Assembly (NCBI GenBank): GCA_902805485.1
Contig: CADCTM010000816.1
Span: 1 to 24,394, forward strand
Source of the DNA: an uncultured Coleofasciculus sp.
GTDB taxonomy: Bacteria; Cyanobacteriota; Cyanobacteriia; Cyanobacteriales; Coleofasciculaceae
DNA: 24,394 nt
Direction of reading: 5' to 3'
Shown here: positions 6,547 to 14,222 of the stretch, in pieces
Numbering within the stretch: the stretch's first letter is position 1
Layout: every line of letters starts with the position of its first letter
Notes under the pieces: generated by a model
The model's database searches: none
Seen by the model: the letters and a program-made list of their open reading frames with translations, nothing else
Told to the model about the DNA's origin: nothing
Translations under genes and position numbers: made by a program

Positions 6547-8271
6547 ATGGCATTGAATTTAGTCAACCAGGTGGGCGAGTGGAACCCCCAACTGTTTCGA
6601 GAAATCAAAGGACGACTCAAACCCCGTAATATTCTGATTGCCGTCACTTTATCCCTTTTGGGTCAAATGCTGGTGCTGATGAATTTTGCCAGTCAGCTAC
6701 CCGTTGCTCATAACGTATTGAGGGCAAGCCCGAATTTTCTTCATCGTTATTGCACAGGTCCTCAGCAAAATTATTCCCCCCCTACCTGTGAGTTAGACGG
6801 CTTAGGTAGTGTTGTCATTAATTGGTCGCTTTGGTGGCAAGATGTCTTCATCTGGATGAGTCTCCTTGGCAGCGCTGTGCTACTGATTGCTGGCACATAT
6901 ATGCTGATCAGTGACCTCTCGAAAGAAGAACAACGTGGGACGCTAAACTTCCTGCGTCTGACACCTCAATCCAGCCAGAGCATTTTGACCGGAAAAATGC
7001 TAGGAGTGCCAATTCTCCTATATCTTATGGGCTTCCTGGCATTACCATTACATCTTGCGGCGGGGTTATTGGGTGAGATTTCTCCTGGGATGATTCTAGG
7101 AGTTTACGCCGTTGTTGGTGCAGCTTGCCTGTTTTTCTACAGCGTCGCCTTGCTATTTGGTTTAACTGGCACTTGGCTGGGTGGTTTTCAAGCTTGGTTG
7201 GGTGCTGGCGTCGTACTGATCTATATGTGGACTATGACCGCGATGGCTGGTTATAGCGGCTACTATATCGGTCACTACCCGAGCGACTGGTTAATGTTGT
7301 TTAGTCCCTCAGCCTGGATGACCTACCTGAGTGGGACTAATTCGCTGGTGCGCTATCTTGGCAATCCCTCTGACGGCATAACAGTGTTAACAGTTTGGGG
7401 CTTACCAGTGGGGGTAAATGCTTGGAGTATGCTGGGCGTCATGTTGCTCAACTATGGTATTTGGACGTATTGGGCATGGGTTGGCTTAAAGCGCTGCTTC
7501 CACAACCCCAAGGCAACTTTATTTGGCAAGCAACAAAGTTACTGGTTGATCGCTTGTTTTCAAGTGGTAATTCTTGGTTTTGCTCTAGATCCAAAAGTGG
7601 CGGGCTGGCGGAGTTATCCCAAAGGGCTATTTGAGAACTTTCAGATGCTGCTGGTGTTCAACTTGCTGCTGTTTTTATGTCTGATTGCCGCTTTGAGTCC
7701 ACACCGTCAAGCCATGCAAGATTGGGCACGTTATCGCCATCAGCAGCACCAAGGTCGCAAACGTGGCGTGATCGCGGATTTGGTTTGGGGTGAAAAAAGC
7801 CCTGCACTAGTAGCAATTGCCTTAAATGTGGCGATCGCTTCTGCTATCCTACTGCCCTGGATACTGCTCTGGCCGGAGAGTGAATACAAACTCCCTGCGA
7901 TTTTTGCACTACTCGTGAACATGAGTTTAATTCTTGTTTACGCAGCCGTTGCCCAGCTCATGCTACTCATGAAATCACCAAAGCGGGCATCTTGGGCTGC
8001 GGCAACAGTGGGATTATTCCTCGTTGTACCGCCTCTTCTGTTCACCTTCATGTTAAAGACAGGGGAGGTAGATGCAGAGTTGTGGCTATTTTCGGCGTTT
8101 CCCTGGATTGGTGTCGAAAAGAGCAGTGCGATGGCTGTCTTTCTTGCGGTTATCGGTCAGTCCCTCACCATGGGTCTTTTGAGCGTACAACTAACACGAC
8201 AGTTACGCAAAGCTGGAGAATCTTCTACAAAAGCTTTGCTTTCTGGTCGTTTGCCTGTAGCCATTGATTAG
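6547..8271 (+). CDS. ABC-2 type transporter permease
   Basis: A 574-residue polytopic membrane protein paired with the ATPase gene just upstream. A short cytoplasmic N-terminus (NPQLFREIKGRLKPRN) precedes the first membrane helix at about residues 30-48. A polar extracytoplasmic loop with two cysteines (in HRYCTG and PTCELDG) follows. The segment SDLSKEEQRGTLNFLRLTPQS is the cytoplasmic coupling-helix region typical of ABC-2 permeases of the NatB/CcmB-like kind. Roughly a dozen hydrophobic segments can be seen in two halves, split by a basic cytoplasmic stretch near residues 385-410 (RHQQHQGRKRG), which suggests two fused or duplicated permease units. A GGAG lies about 12 bases upstream of the ATG. 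The substrate cannot be read from sequence. Confidence 0.9.
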   Translation: MALNLVNQVGEWNPQLFREIKGRLKPRNILIAVTLSLLGQMLVLMNFASQLPVAHNVLRASPNFLHRYCTGPQQNYSPPTCELDGLGSVVINWSLWWQDVFIWMSLLGSAVLLIAGTYMLISDLSKEEQRGTLNFLRLTPQSSQSILTGKMLGVPILLYLMGFLALPLHLAAGLLGEISPGMILGVYAVVGAACLFFYSVALLFGLTGTWLGGFQAWLGAGVVLIYMWTMTAMAGYSGYYIGHYPSDWLMLFSPSAWMTYLSGTNSLVRYLGNPSDGITVLTVWGLPVGVNAWSMLGVMLLNYGIWTYWAWVGLKRCFHNPKATLFGKQQSYWLIACFQVVILGFALDPKVAGWRSYPKGLFENFQMLLVFNLLLFLCLIAALSPHRQAMQDWARYRHQQHQGRKRGVIADLVWGEKSPALVAIALNVAIASAILLPWILLWPESEYKLPAIFALLVNMSLILVYAAVAQLMLLMKSPKRASWAAATVGLFLVVPPLLFTFMLKTGEVDAELWLFSAFPWIGVEKSSAMAVFLAVIGQSLTMGLLSVQLTRQLRKAGESSTKALLSGRLPVAID

Positions 8272-8343
8272 GAAAGTTCTTGTCTATTACAGGCTGTGTT
8301 TTCAAAGCTTGAAATCCCTTTTCCGGTGTGTCGGCAAACCCGG

Positions 8344-8440
8344 AGATCCCCCTACCTCCCTTAAAAAGGGGACTAAGAATTCCGGTTCCCCCTTTTTAAG
8401 CTGGAGCAAAGCGTGAGGATGAGGAGATTTAGGGGGATCT
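8344..8440. repeat. ~97-bp inverted-repeat element, MITE-like; possible bidirectional terminator
   Basis: Perfect 10-bp outer inverted repeats, AGATCCCCCT at 8344-8353 and AGGGGGATCT at 8431-8440, bound the element. Inside, CTTAAAAAGGGG (8360-8371) pairs with CCCCTTTTTAAG (8389-8400), so the whole can fold into a branched structure. A run of Ts follows at 8440-8447. It lies between the convergent ABC permease and SucD-like genes and could end transcription of the plus-strand operon. Similar short G-run/C-run dispersed elements are common in cyanobacterial intergenic regions. No coding capacity. Confidence 0.6.
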
Positions 8441-8453
8441 TTTTTTTGATCGC

Positions 8454-9359
8454 CTAATTCAATTTCATTGACTTTTTAAGCGCCTTTTTCACTAAGTCTG
8501 GAATTTGAGACGGGCGTCCTGCCACGGGCACTTTCACTTTTGTAAAGGCTGCTACTTTATGCTGGGCTGTAGTAGCGTTTGTCACAGGTCCCGATAGTTG
8601 GGCGGCAATAATTGCACTGGCATTCGCCACTTGTTTATCCACAGGTGTATTACATCCTGCGACATAGACAATCACAGGTTTATCAATGGTCTGGGCAATA
8701 TACTGAGCCGTTTCTTCCTCACTGCCGCCGCCGGTACAATCGACTAAGACGATCGCTTGTGTCTCTTCATGGGTGGCTAAAATCTGCAACCACTGGCGAA
8801 ACGAAGAACCAACGATCGGATCACTGCCCAAGTTGACGCTAATTGACTGTCCAAGTCCGGCATGGGTTAACGCCAAAGCCACTTCGTAGGTTAGTGTCGA
8901 AGTGCGGCTAATCATTGCTACCGTTCCAGGGGTATAAAATTCACTTTCTTGAGTACCCAGTAAAACTTTTCCTGGCACAATAATTCCCGAACTTTTTGGA
9001 CCGACAATTAGAGTATTCGTCGCCTGGGCTTTCCGCAGCAAGCGAATCGTATCCAAGGGGGGAATGCCACTGGTAATGAGAATAATCTGCCGGATACCCG
9101 CCTCAATCGCTTCGAGTGCCGCATCCAGTACCCCGTATGATTCTACAAAAATAATCGTCGCCTCAATCGACCCGACCTGGTTAGATGCCTGCTCTACCAA
9201 GTCAAACACGGGAAGACCTTGTAATTCTTGTCCTCCTTGACCCGCACTAACTCCAGCCACGATATTTGTACCATAGGCGAGCATTCGGGCGACATGATAG
9301 GAAGCCAGTGGTCGTGTAATACCTTGTACCAGGACAGTGCTTGCTGGTGTTAAGTTCAT
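8454..9359 (-). CDS. Succinyl-CoA synthetase alpha-like protein lacking the catalytic histidine
   Basis: The 301-residue protein aligns along its length with the SucD (ligase alpha) family: an N-terminal CoA-binding Rossmann domain (VLVQGIT, then YGTNIVAGVSAGQGG), LITSGIPPLD, and a C-terminal ligase domain (ISRTSTLTYEV, GSDPIVGSSF, GGSEEETAQYI, KPVIVYVAG). Key positions have changed. Against the E. coli motif MGHAGAIIAGG recalled from memory, this protein reads VANASAIIAAQ, placing Asn246 where the phosphorylated His belongs. The GEIGG motif with the supporting Glu reads DCTGG (Cys208). GPNCPG near the CoA site reads GPKSSG. It is therefore unlikely to run the standard phosphohistidine reaction. 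It lies 87 bp downstream of a beta-like partner that is altered in parallel. It may be a diverged paralogue with a new acyl-CoA or regulatory role, or a decaying pair. Family call sure, activity unknown. Confidence 0.85.
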   Translation of the reverse strand: MNLTPASTVLVQGITRPLASYHVARMLAYGTNIVAGVSAGQGGQELQGLPVFDLVEQASNQVGSIEATIIFVESYGVLDAALEAIEAGIRQIILITSGIPPLDTIRLLRKAQATNTLIVGPKSSGIIVPGKVLLGTQESEFYTPGTVAMISRTSTLTYEVALALTHAGLGQSISVNLGSDPIVGSSFRQWLQILATHEETQAIVLVDCTGGGSEEETAQYIAQTIDKPVIVYVAGCNTPVDKQVANASAIIAAQLSGPVTNATTAQHKVAAFTKVKVPVAGRPSQIPDLVKKALKKSMKLN

Positions 9360-9446
9360 AATGGCTTGAGGAGCAAGGACTGTAGATGTTTAATTGAGCT
9401 TAACAATAACAACCAGTTCCTCGATGAAAGTAAAAGTAATCGCTGC

Positions 9447-10712
9447 TTAAGCTTGAGACTTGGAAAGGGATATGGCGCAAGCCACTGCCTCATCTAAGTC
9501 CTCGATCCAGTGTACAGGGATTGCTGCCCAGCCTTCTTTGGTAAAGTCTAATTTCTCGCCAACGAGGCGAATCACAAACTGAGGAAACCCAGTCAGGGAG
9601 GCGGATGAGCGCTCAAGGGTTCCAGTCCTGTTAAGGCGTTGAGGCAAGTGGGAGGTTATCGTCGGTTTTTCCACCCACTCTACTCCGTTCAACATTGCTG
9701 TTTCCCCAACTCTTGCCAGCAGATAAGTAGCGATCGCTTCTGCGACTTCTTCACTTGCCTCGGTGCTGCTTAAAATATTCACCAAAACAACTTTAATTCC
9801 CTCTGTTGAGGCAATTTGCTGTAATGCCTCCTGCAGTTGTTGCACTCCAGACGCGCTTGTCTGAACGTCCCAACTCGCATACCCGTCCACAATCAGACAA
9901 CTCGCTGGCTTGCCTTTTGCCTGGTAAATTAAATCCAAGGTTGTTGCCGCTAGACAAGTACTGTTACAGAGAATCCCAATATTGCCTTCTGTATCTGTCC
10001 AGTTAAGTTCAGTAAGTTGTGACTTGGTTTGTGGTTGGTCTTTGCGGTTGCGAGTCATGGTTCCAAGGGTTGCCAACTCCCCATGCCGTCCAATCGCGTA
10101 GTCATTTGCGCTAATCTTGCCATCAAGAGCCATCGCTTCACCAGTAGAACTAATGGCAAGGGGATTAATTTCAATCAAGTCCAAGTCTTTTTGGACAAAT
10201 AACTGGTACATCTTCTGAATAATCCCACTCACAACTTCGATGAGATTACCTTGAAGTCCCATTTTCAGTGCCAGACGCCGCGCATAAAACGGAGAAAATT
10301 CTTGCTCGACTACAACCCGTTGCATCTTTTCTATCACCGCTTCCACGTTGATACCGCCTTGGGAGGAACCCAAAAGAACCGGACGACCCAAGGCATAATC
10401 GAGGATGACGGCGAGAAAAAATTCTTGTTCAGCGTCGTAGCGGGATTCTGCTAGCAAAACTTGGGGATATTGACCAAGAATCGAGAGATTAAAAACTGCC
10501 CTCGCTGCTGCGATCGCATCGATTGTATTTTCGACGAACCGAATGCCACCAGCTCTACCCCGCCCACCCGTCGGTACTTGAGATTTTAGGACTACTGGAT
10601 AAGGGATTTCTAAACGCTTCAAGTCTCTTGGATGGTCAATCCGTTGAGAAGGCAACACGGGAATTCCTACTTCACGAAATAATTCTTTTGCTTGGTACTC
10701 TAATAAGTCCAT
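9447..10712 (-). CDS. Succinyl-CoA synthetase beta-like ATP-grasp protein
   Basis: A 421-residue protein beginning like SucC (MDLLEYQAKELF). The ATP-grasp half looks intact: the nucleotide-binding segment VLKSQVPTGGRGRAGG (41-56), then DLIEINPLAI (178-187) and ALDGK (195-199), which in the family hold the metal- and ATP-binding Glu, Asn and Asp. The C-terminal ligase domain has diverged at the loops that normally cradle the phosphohistidine: NGAGLA reads NSTCLA (250-255), the DVGGGA loop reads IVDGYA, and NIFGG reads NILSS (312-316). There is also an extra segment of about 35 residues (roughly 337-375) before the terminal FVIRLVGE strand. It is upstream of, and presumably co-transcribed with, the alpha-like gene. 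It could still bind ATP and activate a carboxylate; the substrate is unknown. A classical SucCD pair, if present, would be elsewhere in the genome. Confidence 0.85.
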   Translation of the reverse strand: MDLLEYQAKELFREVGIPVLPSQRIDHPRDLKRLEIPYPVVLKSQVPTGGRGRAGGIRFVENTIDAIAAARAVFNLSILGQYPQVLLAESRYDAEQEFFLAVILDYALGRPVLLGSSQGGINVEAVIEKMQRVVVEQEFSPFYARRLALKMGLQGNLIEVVSGIIQKMYQLFVQKDLDLIEINPLAISSTGEAMALDGKISANDYAIGRHGELATLGTMTRNRKDQPQTKSQLTELNWTDTEGNIGILCNSTCLAATTLDLIYQAKGKPASCLIVDGYASWDVQTSASGVQQLQEALQQIASTEGIKVVLVNILSSTEASEEVAEAIATYLLARVGETAMLNGVEWVEKPTITSHLPQRLNRTGTLERSSASLTGFPQFVIRLVGEKLDFTKEGWAAIPVHWIEDLDEAVACAISLSKSQA

Positions 10713-11090
10713 AAATTGGATTTTGTTTAAAGGTAAAAAATGCTTAACTCTAGGGCATTAACTGAAGCGAACAACAGAGGCACTCGAACGCGCTCATCGT
10801 TTCATTACCCCAGGCGCTCGCTTGTTAATAAAACCGTGCTTGTATTTGAAATTCTTCTTGTGAGCTATCAGGAGCTGCTGTTGCTAGCCTAGCCCTTAGC
10901 ACTGGTGGAAAAATTTTAAACGGTCATACTGTAATACTATCGTCTGACACAGATTACAGACTCGATAAATGATATTTCAATTTACCAATAGTCAGGAAAA
11001 AAGTTTTTCCTTTTACTTGAGGAAGCGATCGCCTTGCTCCTTTAACTTAAGTTTTGTCTACTATTAACCTTTTCTTAAAATAGACTAATT
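10713..11090. other. 378-bp intergenic region upstream of the SucC-like gene
   Basis: No convincing coding frame was found. It should hold the promoter of the SucC-like gene (minus) and the 3' region of the SDR gene. An inverted repeat CTGTAAT (10929-10935) / ATTACAG (10953-10959) with a 17-base gap could be an operator. A HIP1 site lies at 11025-11032. A short AT palindrome at 10995-11010 has only a two-base loop and is a poor terminator. Confidence 0.4.
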
Positions 11091-12023
11091 TCAAGTTTCA
11101 AATTGTGACGTATCCGACGAACGAACGCGATTTTTCCAATCTTTTTCCACCTGATCAATATGATAAAAGCGCTTCCAGAACCAGTCTAAAAAGCGACGCG
11201 GCATGATTTTTGTCATTAAAAACAACATGGTCTTGCCGCCCGTGGCAGCAATGTAGCGGTGACGCGGATGTCGCGCCCTCAGGGCACGAATAATCACCCC
11301 TGCCACCCGTTCGGAACTCCAAGCAAGAGGCGCGGTTTGCTGTTCAATTTCTTTAATCGCCTTAATCGCCGCCCGATAAAGTTCTTTTCCAGAGTCTGAC
11401 ACCTTCAAATCAACCTTATCCCCAGAAATCCCAAAGAAATCTGTCTTGACAGGACCCGGTTCAATCACGCTCACTTTAATGTTAAATGCCTCTAACTCCA
11501 TCCGCATCACATCACTAAGCGCTTCTAAGGCGAACTTAGAGGCACTGTACATCCCCCCTGCCGGAAACGCCAAACGCCCCCCTAGGGAACTAATATTAAT
11601 AATCCGTCCGCCGCCGCGATCGCGCATTGTCGAAATTAGCGCTTGGCTCAAAACTAATGGTCCATGAAAGTTGACAGCGAACTGCCGTTGTGCATCTTCT
11701 GGGGCAATCAACTCAATGGGTCCCATTTGCCCGTATCCAGCATTATTGACAAGGGCATCCACTTGCCCAAAATGCTCCAGTGCCTCTTGTGCTAAGGCTT
11801 TGACTTGTTCAAGTTGAGCGAGATCCGTCGGAACAACAAAGACATCAGCGCCGACTTTTCGGCAGTCCGTTGCCACTGCCTCTAGTTTCTCTTTGTTCCG
11901 CGCTGCCAGCACCAAACGAATGCCCAAAAACTCAGTGGCTAACCGTCGTGCTAATGCTGCACCAATGCCTGTAGAAGCGCCAGTAATGAGGATAACTTGT
12001 TGGGCTAAAGAAACCTGAGTCAT
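11091..12023 (-). CDS. Short-chain dehydrogenase/reductase (SDR), classical type
   Basis: A 310-residue NAD(P)-dependent oxidoreductase. The cofactor motif is TGASTGIG (14-21), followed by the basic AARNKEKL stretch (41-48), which suggests NADP(H) preference, Asp67 after the third strand and NNAG (93-96). The active site is Ser in INISSLGG (about 145) with YSASK (Tyr159, Lys163), and the PGPVKTDF segment follows. The C-terminal extension of about 50 residues has a hydrophobic and basic stretch (MLFLMTKIMPRRFLDWFWKRF), suggesting peripheral membrane contact, as in SDRs acting on lipids or retinoid-like substrates. The substrate is not predictable. It is transcribed away from the 597-residue protein gene across a shared 361-bp region. 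No clear ribosome binding site is seen before the ATG. Confidence 0.9.
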   Translation of the reverse strand: MTQVSLAQQVILITGASTGIGAALARRLATEFLGIRLVLAARNKEKLEAVATDCRKVGADVFVVPTDLAQLEQVKALAQEALEHFGQVDALVNNAGYGQMGPIELIAPEDAQRQFAVNFHGPLVLSQALISTMRDRGGGRIINISSLGGRLAFPAGGMYSASKFALEALSDVMRMELEAFNIKVSVIEPGPVKTDFFGISGDKVDLKVSDSGKELYRAAIKAIKEIEQQTAPLAWSSERVAGVIIRALRARHPRHRYIAATGGKTMLFLMTKIMPRRFLDWFWKRFYHIDQVEKDWKNRVRSSDTSQFET

Positions 12024-12384
12024 AATGGGTTGTTGGTTTTTAGGGGCTTGCGATTAGTGTCTGCTTGTCATCAAGAGAAGACCAAATACTTGTTCAGGTT
12101 AGTCAAGCCGAAATGCCGACGCCTATATATAATTTATAATTCCTGCAAAAACTTGTCTTCTCTACCTGCAAGGAGAAAATGGCGAAACTAAGTCACTCAA
12201 TTAAGCTAGACGTTGGTTGGATTGTGCTATTTAATGGCTTTCCTTAACAATTATTTGATTAAGAATACTAACAACAAATAATAGAATGAGCGGGTTGACT
12301 TACTTCTACTATGTAGGCAAGAGTCGCTCTCTGGGGTGAAACCTACCTCAAGTATTAACGACCTGGAACCAACGGTGTGATCCG
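12024..12384. promoter_or_regulatory. Divergent promoter region with tandem TATAAT boxes
   Basis: This 361-bp gap separates the divergent SDR and repeat-protein genes. Two perfect TATAAT hexamers lie at 12128-12133 and 12135-12140 on the plus strand, in a stretch that is nearly all A and T. No good -35 box is seen at the standard spacing, so an activator may be needed. A 22-codon ORF with a good ribosome binding site follows at 12179-12247 (listed separately). The remaining ~135 bp before the repeat-protein ATG would be an untranslated leader; no recognisable riboswitch was found. Confidence 0.4.
12179..12247 (+). CDS. Possible 22-residue leader peptide
   Basis: An ATG preceded by AAGGAGAAA, one of the best ribosome binding sites in the window, opens a 22-codon frame ending TAA at 12245-12247. 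The peptide is basic at its N-terminus (MAKLSHSIK) and hydrophobic after it (GWIVLFNGF). It lies about 40 bases downstream of tandem TATAAT boxes and about 140 bases upstream of the 597-residue protein gene, so it could be a leader peptide or an independent micro-protein. A frame this short can arise by chance, so confidence is low. Confidence 0.3.
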   Translation: MAKLSHSIKLDVGWIVLFNGFP

Positions 12385-14178
12385 ATGAAAACAGCAACGC
12401 GGCCCGATGATTTAGCAGTTTTAGGCAATCTTTTACAAGCAGGATTGCAGTCAAAACTGTCAGAAACTATCCCTGTTCAGGTTCGGTGTCTGCTCAAAGA
12501 CGAGACGCTGGCAATTTTGGTTCAACACCCACCGGATGTAGTACTTAATCCCCAACAAACGTTTGGCTTTTTAGAGCAAACAATTTTAGCCGAACATTCG
12601 TCTGTTGCGCCTCAAGTCCAAATGTATTTGCGGGTTGCAGGAATCAAGCAGGGTTATGCCTCCCACTCGTTTACGGTGCAAGCGGCTGAAAATGTAGCCG
12701 CAGCGCCCGGTATCCCAACCCCTCCACCCGCAACGGGTAGTCCGGCGGGAGCAACTAAACCTAGCGAAAACTCCCAGATGCCAGATGCCTCAGAGTTACC
12801 TCATCCTTGGGATCAGCCAATTGAAGGGGATAATCTGCCACCCCATGAGCCGCCAGAAGTTGCCTCAACTACCGTGTCCCCCAAGTCCAAACGAGGAATG
12901 ATTCCGTTGTTTGTGGCGGGGGCTGGTTTCGCGGGGTTAATTTTCTTTACTACGCTGTATTTTCTGACTCGTCCTTGTGTCGTGGGGGCGTGTCAGGTGA
13001 TGGAGGAAGCTCAGGCATTGAGTCAAAAGAGTACGGCAATTCTGCAAAAGCCTCAATCGGGGAAAGAGGTGCTGGAGGCGCAACAGCAGTTGACACAAGC
13101 GATTCAAATGCTGGAATCAATTCCGCCGTGGTCGAGTCAGCATGGCAGGGCGCAAGAACTGATTAAAGCATACAAAACCCAGGCAGAGCGGGTAAATACG
13201 ATGGTGACGGCGCTGAAAACAGCCGCTAGGGCAGCGAATAAAAGTGGTAATCCGCCGCATCCGCCGTCTCAGTGGGTAGAAGTACAGTCGATGTGGCGAG
13301 AAGCGATTTCTCAATTAGAGCAGTTGCCGACAAATAGCAACCTAACTCCGCTGGCTCAAGAAAAAATCCAAGTGTACAAGAGCAATTTAGCGCAAACGAA
13401 TCAGCGCTTGGTCAAAGAGCGGCAAGCTCAAGTGTACCTTCAAGCGGCAAAGGAGGCGGCGTTAATCGCAGAAGCTCGTCAAGGTGTCGCCCAGTCGTTG
13501 GAACATTGGCAATTGGTTTATTCTAGCTGGCAAACAGCGATGATTCGCCTGAAACAAATTCCTCAAGGAACTATGGCATACCAGGAGGCGCAGCAGTTAA
13601 AGGCACAGTATCTGCCGAAAATGGCAACCGCACGCGATCGCAAAACGACTGAGCAAATTGCGGCGAATGCTTATAATCAGGGATTGCGACTGGCTCAACA
13701 GGCAAAAGCTTCTCAGCTCAATAATCAATGGTCGGGGGCTTTAACAAATTGGCGTAATGCCTTAAATTTCATCAATCAAGTGTCTAGTAATACCTATTAT
13801 TACGGCAAGGCACAATCACTGGTTGGTTCTTATACAACAGCGCTGAAGCAAACACAAGCTCAATTACAATTGGCTGTGAAATTACAACAAGCTCGGCGCG
13901 ATTTGAGTCAAACTTGCTACAGCAAAACCAAGGCTTGCCTCTATACAATTGACACCAATATTATTAGAGTGCGGTTGACACCAGCCTATCTCCAAATGGT
14001 CAGGCAAACTGCTTTCACTGCCCAAAATAGTGGTGACTCTAAGGCTCAAACTGGTGTTGTTAATCATATCTTGACTTTAGGAGAAGCCCTCGAAGCAATT
14101 AGTGATAATGCGCGAATTCCCCTAGAGGTTTACGCCCCGGATGGCAATCTCATTCAAGCACACACCCCAGGAACTTAA
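12385..14178 (+). CDS. Single-pass membrane protein with four helical repeats, function unknown
   Basis: A 597-residue protein that I cannot assign to a named family. Residues 1-100 form a compact cytoplasmic domain (strands such as VQVRCLLKDETLAILVQ). A Pro/Ala-rich linker (105-165) leads to a KSKR stop-transfer signal and one membrane helix at about 172-195, so by the positive-inside rule the large C-terminal part faces the periplasm or thylakoid lumen. A Cys pair (198, 203) follows the membrane. Four helical repeats share the pattern W-x-x-A, L-x-x-I/LP, then A-Q-x-L and Y: roughly 228-270, 297-342, 370-415 and 446-492. A second Cys pair is at 511 and 518. The start ATG at 12385 lacks a strong ribosome binding site. 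The annotated stop may be premature: skipping the single G at 14170 opens a frame to 14254 encoding a conserved-looking tail (VEVQFQRGRRFLKV). Confidence 0.88.
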   Translation: MKTATRPDDLAVLGNLLQAGLQSKLSETIPVQVRCLLKDETLAILVQHPPDVVLNPQQTFGFLEQTILAEHSSVAPQVQMYLRVAGIKQGYASHSFTVQAAENVAAAPGIPTPPPATGSPAGATKPSENSQMPDASELPHPWDQPIEGDNLPPHEPPEVASTTVSPKSKRGMIPLFVAGAGFAGLIFFTTLYFLTRPCVVGACQVMEEAQALSQKSTAILQKPQSGKEVLEAQQQLTQAIQMLESIPPWSSQHGRAQELIKAYKTQAERVNTMVTALKTAARAANKSGNPPHPPSQWVEVQSMWREAISQLEQLPTNSNLTPLAQEKIQVYKSNLAQTNQRLVKERQAQVYLQAAKEAALIAEARQGVAQSLEHWQLVYSSWQTAMIRLKQIPQGTMAYQEAQQLKAQYLPKMATARDRKTTEQIAANAYNQGLRLAQQAKASQLNNQWSGALTNWRNALNFINQVSSNTYYYGKAQSLVGSYTTALKQTQAQLQLAVKLQQARRDLSQTCYSKTKACLYTIDTNIIRVRLTPAYLQMVRQTAFTAQNSGDSKAQTGVVNHILTLGEALEAISDNARIPLEVYAPDGNLIQAHTPGT

Positions 14179-14222
14179 TCGCGGTATTGTCGAAGTCCAA
14201 TTTCAGCGTGGGCGTCGATTTC

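Noticed and set aside
7992..8267. 91-codon plus-strand ORF inside the permease gene
   Set aside because: Alternative frame of the ABC permease, whose hydrophobic pattern continues unbroken in the main frame.
10995..11010. GGAAAAA/TTTTTCC palindrome as a terminator of the SDR gene
   Set aside because: Loop of only two bases and an almost all A/T stem; unlikely to form a functional hairpin.
12251..12454. 67-codon minus-strand ORF in the leader region
   Set aside because: It overlaps the start of the 597-residue protein gene, lacks a ribosome binding site and has no domain pattern.
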